Source of the DNA: Euonymus europaeus | Lineage: Eukaryota > Streptophyta > Magnoliopsida > Celastrales > Celastraceae | Reading direction: 5' to 3' | NCBI GenBank assembly: GCA_963580455.1 | Contig: OY756963.1 | Coordinates: 14,589,555 to 14,653,554 of the forward strand | DNA: 64,000 nucleotides | Shown here: positions 43,813 to 54,662 of the stretch, piece by piece | How positions within the stretch are numbered: position 1 is the first letter of the stretch | Layout: each line of letters starts with the position of its first letter | The notes under the pieces: generated by a model | The model's input: the letters and a program-made list of their open reading frames with translations, nothing else | What the model was told of the DNA's origin: nothing | Databases searched by the model: none | Program-made: the position numbers and the translations under genes

Positions 43813-46380
43813 TGTTACAAGTAATTGAGTTGATGAAGAAATAGTTTATCAACTTATTCAAATGTTTGATGAACTCAATGAATTGGTTAAAACATTTCGT
43901 ATGGCAAGAGACCATTTTACATCAGGTGAAACACGTTCTTTCTCTCTCACTTTAAGTGCAAGAACAATGGGTGATGGATTACAGTACAATTCCCCTACTG
44001 TTCCTGAGATAACTGGTTTAGTGGTTGGTGGCATTGGTCTTACTGATAATGGATAAGATATAATTGTTGATTATCAAACTCGTGCTCTAAAACACATTAA
44101 TGATTTACCCTAAGCTTTTATGGCCTTGCAGTATCCCTTGCTTTTTCCATATGGAGAAGATTGTATAGAGACTAAACATTCAATGCAATTCAGTTGAAGG
44201 AACAAGAAAAATTAAAAGGGAATATGTAAATAGAAGCAAGTACTACTATTACATGTTAAATTAAAGAACAACTGGTGGTGGATTGTTAATCAAAGGAGAA
44301 AGATTATTCCAACAATGTGTTGTTGATGCATTTACAACAATTGAAGATGAAAGATTGTGTTACTTTCCCATGTGAAAGATCCTAAAAGTTCCGTTGAAAT
44401 CAGAACAATTGATGGGATAGTACATGAAGCTTTCAAAAAGGCGTGCAATACAATGGGTTTGATTAATAATGACATTGAATGGCTCAATGTAATGAATGAA
44501 ACATCAACCTGGGCGTCATCGAAAGAACTTCGTCAATTATTTGTCTCCTTACTCTTGTTTTGCGAAGTTGTTGATGCCGAGAAACTTTTCGAAAGTGTCT
44601 ACTTGGATCTGAAAGATGACATAACTTATAAGATGATACATACATTTGAAATGCCTTCATCGAGCATAGCTGATGTAGATATTAGAGACTAGGTCTTACT
44701 TCATGTTCAGAACCTTCTAAAAACTAGTGATTCTTCACTCATTGATCACAATATGCCAAAACCTTCTGCTATTCAACAGTAGAATATTGACAACCCTATT
44801 TTGAGAGAAGAGCTCGTGTACAACACATATGACTTGGAACAACAAAGAAGTTATTTAACAAGTCAACTAAACCACGATCAGAGGAGCGTATATGATGTTG
44901 TACTACATGTTGTACATGAAAACAAAGGAGATATGTATTTTGTTTATGGCCATGGAGGAACTGGAAAAAAATTTCTCTACTAGACAATTATAAGCAAGAT
45001 GCGATCTCATGGAAAGATAGTATTGGCAGTTGTATCCAATGGAATTGCCTCTTTATTATTAACTGGTGGCCTAACCGCACATTCAATATTCAAGATACCC
45101 ATTGATATTCAAGAAGAATCAACATGCCATATTAAAAAGGGAACACAATTGGCTGAGTTGATAAAAAAAATAAAGTTTGATTGTATGGGATGAAGCACCA
45201 ATGGCGCATTAGTATTGCTTTGAGGCTTTAGACAGATCAATGAATGATATAGTTGAAGAGAAACTAAATTCAATTAAACATTTGCCTTTCGAAGGAAAAA
45301 AAATCTTGCTTAGTGGTGAGTTTAGGTAAATACTTCCATTAGTTGTTAAAGGTTTAAGACAAGAAACAATAAATGCATGCATTACCTCTTCATATTTATG
45401 GCAAAACTGCAAAGTATTTTTACTTGAACCTAAATATGAGGTTATCTGCCGTAGGCTAAATGTTGAAGAAAGATTTCAATTGCCTCTATTTTCTAAATGT
45501 CTATTGGAAATTGGTGAAGGCAAGATAGCTGTTAAGAAATTAAACATTGAGGAGGAGATTCCTACTTGGATTGAAATCCCAGATTATCTACTGGTGAAAA
45601 GCAACAAAGAAGATGTTGAAGCAATATGTACAAAAGTATACAATGATTTCACCTCAAACTGTGGGAATCAGAACTACTTAAAAGAGCGTGCTATTATTAA
45701 ACAACAAAGGAAACAATCGACATTATCAACTCATGTTTTATCTCTTGTGCCGTTTGAACAAAAAACATATTATAGCCACGACTTTTTATACAAAGCTGCT
45801 GGTATGTCTGATGATGATGATCTTCTCTACCCAACAAAATTTTTGAATTTATTAAGTTTTAATGGAATACCAAACCAAGAGCTTCACTTGAAAATAAACA
45901 CCCCAGTTATGTTGCTCCGGAACATAAATCAGAGCAATGCATTATGTAATGGGACAAGATTGCTATTAACAAGGTTAGAGGAGAGGGTTATTAAATCCAC
46001 TATAATTATAGGCAATCATATTGGAGATAAAATATATTTACCCAAAATATTATGTCTGCAATAGAGAAGAAATGCCATTTTACAATTTGGCGACGTCAAT
46101 TTCCTTTGAGATTATGCTATGCGATGACTATAAATAAAAGCCTAGGTCAAACACTATAGAAGGTAGGTCTATATCTTCCAAAACATGTATTTTTTCATAT
46201 GTAGTTATACGTCCCGGTCTCACGAGTCACAAATTCTAAAGGACTCAGAATTCTTCTTGCTGGTGAAGGAGAACATTACAGAACACATACCCAAAACATT
46301 GTTTTACCATGAAATTTTTGATCAAATTCTACAAGATTTGTCTATATCTCTTCATCTGTGTTTCTTTATTTTTTAAACTG
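43813..46380 (+). pseudogene. Helitron replication-helicase gene fragment 1, Rep centre deleted
   Basis: It begins inside the pre-Rep region (IQMFDELNELVKTFRMARDH), then VPEITGLVVGGIGL and MALQYPLLFPYGEDC. Near 44355 it jumps from VDAFTTIEDERLCYF straight to SSVEIRTIDGIVHEAFKKAC, so the HUH and Tyr catalytic region is absent. The helicase follows: motif I GHGGTGKK (near 44950), AVVSNGIASLLLTGGLTAHS, a broken motif II region near 45190, LVPFEQKTYYSHDF, and MLLRNINQSNALCNGTRLLL. Stops and frameshifts are frequent. The C-terminal end (LFYHEIFDQIL) lies near 46300-46330. Confidence 0.8.
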
Positions 46381-46860
46381 CTAACAGTTTCATATATATC
46401 ATGGAAAACAATTGATATATCAATTACATAAAAGAGGAGGTTTAAAATTGGCACTTCAAACATCTCAAAAGTCACTACAAATTCTTGACACTTAAGATGA
46501 AAAGGTTAGCATCTTTGACACTTGTGTTATATATATACTTTTAACAAGTGATTCATCAAATAATAACTCTATAATTCACAAACAAGAAATAGCAGAAATA
46601 CTAGAGGACACAACATGGATTTGAAGCAAAAGGTGGATCATCTAGAAACCAACTTGAATGAGCAGCAAGGTCACAACCAGACTCCATCTGTGATTTACGC
46701 AATTGGAAACCTCTAGTAAAAGTTTGAGGCCTATCTTGCATGAACCTATGTCTGTTAGCTGGTGAAGAAGAAGATTACACAACACATACCCAAAACATTG
46801 AAATTTTTAATCAAATTCTACAAGGTTTGTCTATATCTCTATATTTGTTTCTTTATTTTT
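46255..46860 (+). repeat. Direct repeat of the Helitron gene tail, about 500 bp apart
   Basis: A block of about 110 bp beginning GCTGGTGAAG(G/A)AGAA at about 46259 recurs at about 46759, including ACACATACCCAAAACATTG and ATCAAATTCTACAAG. The second copy lacks about 13 bases. Confidence 0.75.
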
Positions 46861-47452
46861 TTTGGACCTACGTTCTTGCATAATATCACTGAGCAAGGTT
46901 TCCTAACGTGAAAACCCACAATATAAAGAACACTTAGTTCAACCATTGTGCATAATCTGGTGGTGATTTGTCATTTTAGGGCTGGGATCTTTTCCCAAAC
47001 AGAAACATTACAGATTCATCGCTCAATGATTGGGTGTATGTTCAAGGAAGAGATGGATTGTCGCTGGATATAAAATTTAATCAATGTGAATCTTTGTTGA
47101 AATTAGGAGTTCCACTAATGTTGGTTCCTTTTGGTTTCCATGTAGTATTATCAATATATATTTTTTTTTTCTGAAATAGATTTCTTACTGCTTTGAATAA
47201 ACGTTTAATAAAAATTCAACAAAAAACTTTGTGGTAAATGTTTATGCAGTTCAAAAGTGGTGCTAATCAAATTTATCGAAACACAGACAATGTAGGCCTC
47301 TGTTTTTGAGGTATACTCAATCTATTTTCACTTAATGTCTCAAATTCATGATCCAAGTATTTTCTCTTTGTCAAAAAATATTTAACTTTATGTTTTATGA
47401 GTTAATAGATAAGAATGAGTTTATGATTCGAGCTCAAACACTAATTTTATGG
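46861..47452. other. Unassigned sequence between the Helitron fragment and the truncated chromovirus
   Basis: AT-rich. A short open stretch near 46980-47150 (GWDLFPNRNITDSSLNDWVY) has no recognised family. It may be a Helitron tail exon. Confidence 0.3.
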
Positions 47453-47847
47453 TATTCAGCGGTACAACAAGCAAGGGAAGTTGGCACCAAGGTTCATTGG
47501 ACCGTTTGAGATTCTCGAGCTTGTCGGACAGTTGGCATATCGTTTGGCACTTCCCCCGAAGTTGTCAAAGCTACACGATGTGTTTCATGTCTCTATGCTC
47601 CGGAAGTATGAGCCAAACTCTACAAATGTGTTAGATTGGACTACCTTAGAAGCTGAGGAAGATGGGAGTTACACTCTTCAACCGGTAAAGATTCCGAATC
47701 GACAAGATAAAGTCACAAGATCGAGTGTAATTCCACTTGTGAAAGTGATGTAGATGTATCATGGGGCGGAAGAAGTCACTTGGGAACTCGAGTCAAAAAT
47801 GAAGGAGAAATATCCACATTTGTTCACGGAACTAGGTCAGTTCTAAA
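47453..47847 (+). pseudogene. 5'-truncated chromovirus integrase tail and chromodomain
   Basis: It starts abruptly at the [19 protein letters not shown] point of integrase and continues [15 protein letters not shown] and the chromodomain ([10 protein letters not shown], stop, MYHGAEEVTWELESKMKEK). The TAG at about 47751 replaces the Trp found at this place in the 26817-38367 element. Everything upstream of the integrase C-terminus is missing. It links family A LTRs to a Tekay-like chromovirus. Confidence 0.85.
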
Positions 47848-47863
47848 TTTTAGGGACGAAATT

Positions 47864-47880
47864 TCTTTAAGGAGGAAGGG
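47864..47880 (+). promoter_or_regulatory. Polypurine tract of the truncated chromovirus
   Basis: TTCTTTAAGGAGGAAGGG directly precedes the LTR at 47882, matching the layout of the family B element. Confidence 0.7.
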
Positions 47881-47881
47881 A

Positions 47882-49946
47882 TATAATACCCTGACCCGAA
47901 AATACCAAGTATTGGATAAAATTTTTTTGATTAAATAGATGTTGAATTGAATAAGTTATATTATAAATAAAACTATTTAAACAAATCAAAAATATATATA
48001 CTAAAATCTAAAGGATATATATATATAGGACCACTTTCGGTGGCCTATGTATGGCCACCGAAAGTGGCCATTTTGTTGTAAAGTGGCCACTGGGCCATTG
48101 TAGTATAAAAAAATAAAAATAAAATTAATTCAATTGAATGGTGCTGGCCAGCACCATTGTTTCTAAAATAAAATTGGCCGAGAGACCAACTACAGAGAAG
48201 CCGAGAGAACGAGAGGAAAGGGGGGAGAAAGAGAGAAGGGGGAAGAAACGTGATTTTTGGGAAGATACAAGTTGGATTTTGTAAGATTAAGAGTGCCTAG
48301 CAAATTGCAAGAAGATTTGTAGAGTTAAGGTAAGATTTTTTTCTTGTTTTGGTAAGTTTTTCAAATTCTGTCAAAAGTTAGGTTTTTGTTTAGAATCGTT
48401 GGAATCTTTGATTAATTGGTTTAAAGGCTTTAGGAAGTTGATTTTATACATAATTGTGGTTGTATAACTAGGTTCTATTGTTGATTTGGAGTGAAAACTA
48501 GATAGGGTGGATATTCAAGCTTTTGGAGGAAATTTCTAGAAAGAGAAGGTAAATTCTTGAGTTTTGTGAGATAATTGTTATTTTTATTAGAAATGTGATG
48601 TTAATAATATGTTGTTATGACGTGAGTTTCGATTTTTGCCAAATATTAGGCTTGGAACCAAAACCCTAGGTTTTGGAAAAAATTTCAATAAGTTCAATTG
48701 CTTGGAATCGAGGTAGGGGATTCTGGCCCAATCTTTCGATTATTTCTTGTTATCTAAAAAGCGTTATTTAATCTTCATTGTTATTCGTATTTGTGTTTGC
48801 ATTCCCGGTTGATTGCTTGGTCTTATATCAAGCATGTCTGGTTCTTATTCATGCATCATGGCTAGTTAAATAGATAACTAGGATTCATTTATTGCTATAT
48901 TAAATTCAAGGCATGACATTGTTGCATTAGAGCCACATGGAAGTGCGAGTATGGAATCGTGACTTCCGTAGGTTGTGTGAACGTCATATGGGAGAAGGGT
49001 TGTGGAACCTCGGCTTGGTTGCAACTGAATGACTTTCATATGAGGCAACATACTGAGATTCCGAGGAATCGGTTCAGAGAACCCGAGTCAGTATGGACAA
49101 GGTTAGTGTCTTGTAAGTGGTATGTTTCCTTGTTGACTCATATGGTGGCAGTGTTCACCAATAACAATGTGTGGGGATGGATGCCGAGGCGTCGTCCCGT
49201 TGGGGCTCACGGTAGGAAACGAGACCATAGTTTGATGAGTGTTTGTTATGGTGGTTCATGGTTTTTGGCATGTTGCTGCATTGACTTACCTTTTTAATTC
49301 AGCTATTCTATTTTGTTATCTTCTTTGCCCTATTGAGCCATTGCTCACCCTTTACTTTCTTTTCTTTTCACACAAGTGAGATTGGTACGGATACCGGCAC
49401 TACGGATTTGTAGGAGGTGAGATGACATGGTGCCACCTGGAGACACTAGGATGGTGTTAGAATAAAGAATTAACTTTCTTTATTATGTTTGATATTATAT
49501 ATGCGAATTGATGATTGTGTATGTTGGTTATGTTTTTGAACACCTTGACGGTGTGTGGATGGTACAGATAGGAGGGTGCCTTGTGATAGGACTCTTATAC
49601 CTGGGTGTGAATCTTATGGTTTATATTGCATGTTGATACATGTATGATGGTTATGTTTTATTATGTATTGCGGATGCATGCTGTAGATGGCCTGGGGCCC
49701 TGCCTGGGATTGTGGTTGCTTGTGATGTGATGGTCGGAGGCCTTATATGAATGTTGAGTATGTGCTATGTATTTCAGGTGGGCATTCTCCGATATACAAG
49801 GAGATGCTGCCAAAATTTCAGTAGAAATTTATGGATCCAGTTTGGAGAAGTTAAGATTAAATCTTTTGTGATATTGTGGAGGTTTAATATCTTATAGATA
49901 TTGAATTAGGTTTAAACAGTAGCGCCTCTCGGGTCAGGGCGTTACA
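47882..49946 (+). mobile_element. 3' LTR, chromovirus family A, copy 3 (2065 bp)
   Basis: It begins TATAATACCCTGACCC, where the other copies have TGTAAT (a G to A change at base 2), and ends GGTCAGGGCGTTACA. It is the LTR belonging to the integrase tail at 47453, and so identifies the family of the two solo LTRs. Its right flank is a MULE fragment. Confidence 0.85.
48031..48067 (+). repeat. 15-bp stem hairpin in LTR A copy 3
   Basis: CCACTTTCGGTGGCC, TATGTAT loop, GGCCACCGAAAGTGG: a perfect inverted repeat. Confidence 0.9.
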
Positions 49947-50198
49947 TACATGCACGTCTACATGACTCAAACATAGAGCAAAAACAATAGATATCATATT
50001 GTTCAATTCAATTTGACTTCTAAGAAAACATTTTGAATGACCAGGAATAGCATATGATAATTCCAAGTTTTCTTCCAGCAATGACTGCCAATTCTCAATC
50101 AAACTACTGATTAAATCCTTAAAATCAAAACTACGAGATATTTTCAAAACTAGTGTTTCAAAACGAAACTTACATAAGACAATGATCTCTTCGTCCAT
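49947..50198 (-). pseudogene. MULE (MuDR-type) transposase N-terminal fragment
   Basis: An ATG at 50198 opens MDEEIIVLCKFRFETLVLKI, followed by FKDLISSLIENWQS, LELSYAIPGHSKCFL, a polar LRSQIELNNMISI helix and LSHVDVHV, where the LTR ends the frame. This order (short beta start, DLxxxL helix, SYxxPGxxK, then an M-rich helix and VDV) is the N-terminal domain of plant MULE transposases. About 84 codons survive; the catalytic core is absent. The chromovirus LTR terminates it, so truncation came with that insertion or a later deletion. Confidence 0.55.
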
Positions 50199-51254
50199 GA
50201 TTAGATCAATGAGAAACTCAGTTTCTAACAAAACGATGAAGTAGAAGAGAAAACGCTTGATTTCGCCAAAATCGACTGGTTAAATTTGAAGAAACAAGTA
50301 GAAGTAACATAAATAAGGCAAAAATTGAAGATCCGATGTCGATTTCGCCAACATTTACACGGGTTTCCTTTTTTTAATTTTCAATGGCAAAAATGTAATT
50401 TAATAAATACCAATTCAATTAATTACAAAAAAAAACCTAAAACTTAATTACAAATAAGATTTTATAGGTGACCTCATGCTTAATAAGTCCTATAAAGTAG
50501 ACCTTGTTACAATTTTGCCTTAAATTTTTTTGAACATACAACTATCATACAGCCAAAAGGTAGATTTTCTCTGAATTATTGTATATGTGTGAAATGTATA
50601 TATGGACATGTATGATCAATTAAAAAGTATGTACATGAGTATAACCTAAAATAAATACATGAAAAATACAAATGAACATGTGTAATTTAATGAATATAAA
50701 TATATATAGAATCGAGCTAATGCACCCAAGATAATATATGAAATGTATAAATAGATATCTATGAATGTCTAACGAGTATGCATGAACATGTAAATGATGG
50801 ATAAATGTACAGGAATAATTAAAGTATAGAAAAATTTCCCCTTTGTTCTTAATCAGGATCCAATTCCTACAAACTTTTGAAGGTCTCAAATCAAAGCTAG
50901 GTTTTTAATGTGCAAATGGATAGGCTTATCTAACTATCCCACGAGGTCCCGGATCAAGTTGCCTTTAAATTTCAACTATTGAAACAAAGGCTCCTCCCCT
51001 AACTTTAAAGGGAGTTCAATCCGGTGAGGATATCGTCCATTATCCATGCGGAGACGGAGTCTCATGAAAATAGTAGTCAACCCTCTCTAATTAACTAGGA
51101 TAGTGCCCAGGTGGTAGGCACGTGTGAGCGTTACTATATAAAAAGCAATCAAACAACCTTCGCATGTAAAGGAACCAATAAAGCATACAAAAGTAAAAGG
51201 CAACCAATTAAATAAAAATTTCAGATTGACCCTCTTAGCTTTATAAAAAAAATT
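50199..51254. other. Unassigned: MULE leader and internal sequence of the minus-strand Ogre-type element
   Basis: AT-rich with no supported ORF. The part nearest 51254 must be the leader downstream of the Ogre-type primer site (minus strand). The part nearest 50198 may be the MULE 5' leader or terminal repeat. The boundary was not located. Confidence 0.3.
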
Positions 51255-51274
51255 GTTCCCCAGTAGAGTCGCCA
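51255..51274 (-). promoter_or_regulatory. Primer-binding site, tRNA-Arg type (Ogre/Tat lineage)
   Basis: The minus strand reads TGGCGACTCTACTGGGGAAC, two bases after the LTR end at 51277. This is the known Ogre-type site complementary to a tRNA-Arg 3' end. It fixes the orientation of the neighbouring LTR. Confidence 0.8.
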
Positions 51275-51524
51275 GCTGTAGCAACCGGCCCGAAAATTCA
51301 CAGAGTCACCACCAATCGAATTGAAAGTGCGATTGGACCCTTAAAAAAAACCTGCGAACCAGGAATGAAGGTACGGGGGTCGATTGAGCGTGGGTAAGGT
51401 GTTAGGCACCCCATGACTCCTGTTCAAAATAGTTACTGAATTTTTAAATAATTGGTTATTTTCGGAAAACTATTGTTTGCAAGATTTGGTCATTTGGAAG
51501 GAATAATGATTTGATTTTCGGATT

Positions 51525-51960
51525 ATACCAACTTATGACATTGAAAAGATTGAATTCTGAAAACATCAACTTATGGTGTCAAGTTGAACAGTGTGCCAAC
51601 TTATGACAATTTCTTTAAAAAGTGTGCCAACTTATGGCATTGTATTTAGTTAAAAAATGAGGTCAAATTTGGGATTCCAACTTATGAAACCGGAATGAAT
51701 GCATTGGATTTGAAAAGGATTTGGAAATTACCAATTTGTGGTACTTAATTGTGTTAAAATAAAGTAACCTTTGTAATATAATTTATGGTATTTTAAAAGA
51801 ATTGAATACCAACTTATGGTATTTTTATAGAGATAAATGGTAAAGTTTATAAAAATGATGATTTTGAGTACCAACTTATGGTGGAAAATACTTGAATTTA
51901 AAATACCAACTTAGGGTATTCAAATACAAGTTTAGGTTTGGAATACCAACTTAAGGTATT
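51525..51960 (-). repeat. Array of short hairpins with a common AACTTAT loop
   Basis: About ten units, 25-60 bp apart, read (stem)AACTTAT(stem): ATACC/GGTAT near 51806, 51903 and 51942; TGCC/GGCA near 51624; TACC/GGTA with loop AATTTGT at 51729; ACATC/GGTGT near 51564; and decayed TGCC/GACA near 51594, TACC/GACA near 51526 and TTCC/GAAA near 51675. Stem letters change in pairs while the loop stays. Confidence 0.75.
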
Positions 51961-52148
51961 TTATTTGGAAAAAACTACCAAATATGATAGTAAATTATTT
52001 TTATTTAGTGAGACGACTTTGATCAATTATTAATAAAATAAAATCCGTAGACAAGTGAACTAAAATTTGTAAATAATAGAATCTCTAAATGCCTATATGC
52101 CTCTAATACCCTAAGATAACATGTATGCATTTTTCACTATTTTTGTTT

Positions 52149-52298
52149 ATATTTACATATTACATGGCTTAAAAACAAAATAAAAATCCCAAGATGGTTC
52201 CGACTTCCTTACTAAAATCAAAAATATTTACATATTACAGGGCTTAAAAACAAAATAAAAATCCCAAGATGGTTCCAACTTCCTTATTAAAATTCCCC
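52149..52298. repeat. 75-bp tandem duplication
   Basis: ATATTTACATATTACA(T/G)GGC, with the downstream text through CCAAGATGGTTCC, repeats at 52149 and 52224 with only a few differences. Confidence 0.85.
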
Positions 52299-53513
52299 AA
52301 CTAATTTTAAGGCACAAACTTATATACAAAGCATAAACAATTTTTAAGGCCCACCCACAAACAAAAATCCTAAACAATCCCAAACATGTACAAAAAGGCC
52401 CAAATATCATGACACTTGGCCCAACAAACTACAAAAATAAATCCAACTGGCCCATTACCCCACAAAATCAACTACCCAGCCCATTACCCTATCTCTTCCT
52501 TCCCCCTCCTTCTCTACTGCCTGCTTCTTCTTGTCACTGCTGCACCCTCCGGTGCTTCGTCCTCCGCTGAGTGGATGTTGCCTCCTTCGACACCAGACCC
52601 AAATATCTCCTCCAATTATCACACTTCTTATCTCGATTTTTCTCCTTTTCCTCCGGATCTGTTCTTCTTTGGGAGTCCGGTTCCTGAATCTAAGCAATTC
52701 TCTCCGCATGAACCCTCATCCTCCTCTTTTTCTTCCGTCGATGATAAACCCCAAAATCAAGATATTTTACAACGCGAAAATGATGCTTAGGAAAATGGAA
52801 CAGAAGACATCAACAGGGCTTTCATTTTGTCTAGAGATCGATTGATCAATCGGTCTACCAAGAACTATAACAAGAAGAACCAAAAATGGGTTCCAATTTG
52901 GTGGAGAGACTGACTTTCCAGTTGAAGAGACTGTGATGGTAGTATCTTGGTGGGTGAACAGGTGGATCGGTGAAGGAGTCGAGGCCGTTGTTGGGGAATG
53001 GTTTTCTAGAGATGAGCAGTAGGGACGGTCGGCTCAATGATGGTAGTCGGGTTTCAGTGACGAGATGATCCCTGGTTTCAGTGGTGGTCATGAAGGGGAA
53101 TCCCCCTCTTGGTAAAAACAAATATGGTCCTTTTAATCATGACAGTCCCTCTCTCTCCCCGACACTACAAAACCTAATAAAAAAAAACTCGGGGGGTCCA
53201 GTTATAATGGTGAGGCAGTGTGCCACGGTTGAGTTGTGTAACCTTCTCCAATTGAAATATGTGTCATAATTAACATGTTCTGGGGAGACGTTGTGCAGTG
53301 GTGAGGCAGGATGGTGAATGATACCAGTAAGAGTTATGGTGAGCAGTGAGTGATGCGGGGGAGAGAGGCATGAATTAGGTCATTGGACTTAAAAATACGG
53401 GCTTGAGATTTGTCGTAATGGGTTTAGGGTTTTTTAAAATTGGGCCATGGGGCTACTCTTTTTTTTTAATTAATAATCAATTACATCTTATTCGGACAAA
53501 AATGGGTACTACA

Positions 53514-54630
53514 CTAGGTCTAATAGAACTATAATACCAGCAACCTTGGAGGAAATACAAAGGCAGAAATTTAAATTCACTATCACTTTGGGAGATAGAG
53601 ATGACGATACCAATACATTTAACATTTATGGTTTCTCAAGTATCTTAGGAAGAACCAAACAAAGATACAACTAATAAAGTGCTCACACAACCAGACTGCA
53701 GCGTGGTAGAAGTTCATTCTGATGATGACATCCCCCTGTCAAGACTGAAAAGGAAAATTGCAAGGTTAGAAACACATTCTCATTCGCATACAAATAACTC
53801 ATTACAATCATAATTAATTACTACGCATGGAAGAGCACTTCAATTCTAGTGCTTCATATAACATTTACTTCCTCTTTAACAGTGATATTGCAAGAACGCA
53901 ACTGCAACACAAGGTAATGACATTAAAAGGGCAAAAAGAGACACCAAAGGGAAAAAGTCTCTAGGTAACACATAGTCATGCTTATAGAAGGAATTTTAAA
54001 TGGCTCAGAAATGGTATGAACTTATATAGCTATTACCATAATAAACCGTGAGAGTATTTTGTTGATGGTTTATAGATAAACCATCATTTGTGTAACATAA
54101 AAAACTCTCACTCTAAAATGCCCTCTGAAAATGGTTTATGCTACAATCTGATAATGTAATATATAGAAGGATAACTTATTAGCTACTACCAACTAAGTCT
54201 TTATATTTCATAACTCCCTTTCTTAACCTTAGTTGATTGCAAATTGTTCATCATGACATTTTACATGGAAAAGAAAACAAAAATATGTGTTTTGATAAAT
54301 ATAAATGTGTTTGAATTAACAGTTGAAATAAAAGAATTTATAATACACTATTATCAATCTCTATATTGCTCTTATTCATGCCAGCAACATAAAAATGTAA
54401 ATGCTTACAGAAAAAACAAATTAAAGAATAATTCAAATCCATATTAATAAGGATATTAGCCTCTTTGGATCAATTCCAATATTTTGTAACCAATAGAATA
54501 AATAGGTGTGTTTAATATGTATCTTAATATATAAGATGGTAAAACTATCTATTTTAATATGAATGCTTATATGTAATATCATTGAAAAACTTGTACTTCA
54601 TAAATGTTAATTCATTGTTAAACATAACTA
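53514..54630 (+). other. Mostly noncoding; possible RPA-like OB-fold fragment at 53522-53761
   Basis: The plus strand reads IIPATLEEIQRQKFKFTITL, then NTFNIYGFSSIL. After a frame change it reads QPDCSVVEVHSDDDIPLSRL, ending at an AAG/GTTAG donor-like site. The first part resembles the last OB fold of RPA70-like proteins carried by some plant Helitrons. The match is short and I hold it loosely. The rest (53770-54630) is AT-rich without a recognised feature. Confidence 0.35.
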
Positions 54631-54662
54631 GGTGCATGCCCGCGCCTTGCGATTAGGGGGTC
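54631..54662 (-). other. Helitron 3' terminus with degenerate hairpin
   Basis: On the minus strand, TCGCAAGGCGCGGGCATGCAC is followed by CTAG and then T. Plant Helitrons end in CTRR next to a GC-rich hairpin and insert between A and T; here the base after CTAG is T. The hairpin core (CGC/GCG) survives but the outer stem is decayed. Confidence 0.65.

Larger units (their letters stand above)
51277..53513 (-). mobile_element. Ogre-type 5' LTR, minus strand, 2237 bp
   Basis: Plus-strand ends are TGTAGCAACC (51277) and GGGTACTACA (53513), an inverted TGTAG/CTACA pair, with the primer site just outside 51277. The left neighbour on the plus strand is therefore internal sequence, and most of the element is missing. 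The LTR contains the hairpin array and a 75-bp duplication. The open frames at 52416-52845 lie inside the LTR and are not supported as genes. Confidence 0.75.

Noticed and set aside
47449..47634. 61-codon frame overlapping the integrase tail
   Set aside because: Out-of-frame shadow of the chromovirus fragment.
52416..52845. 124- and 104-codon Pro/Ser-rich frames with a hydrophobic segment resembling a signal anchor
   Set aside because: They lie within the Ogre-type LTR, overlap each other and match no family. They could be a small LTR-encoded ORF but nothing supports it.
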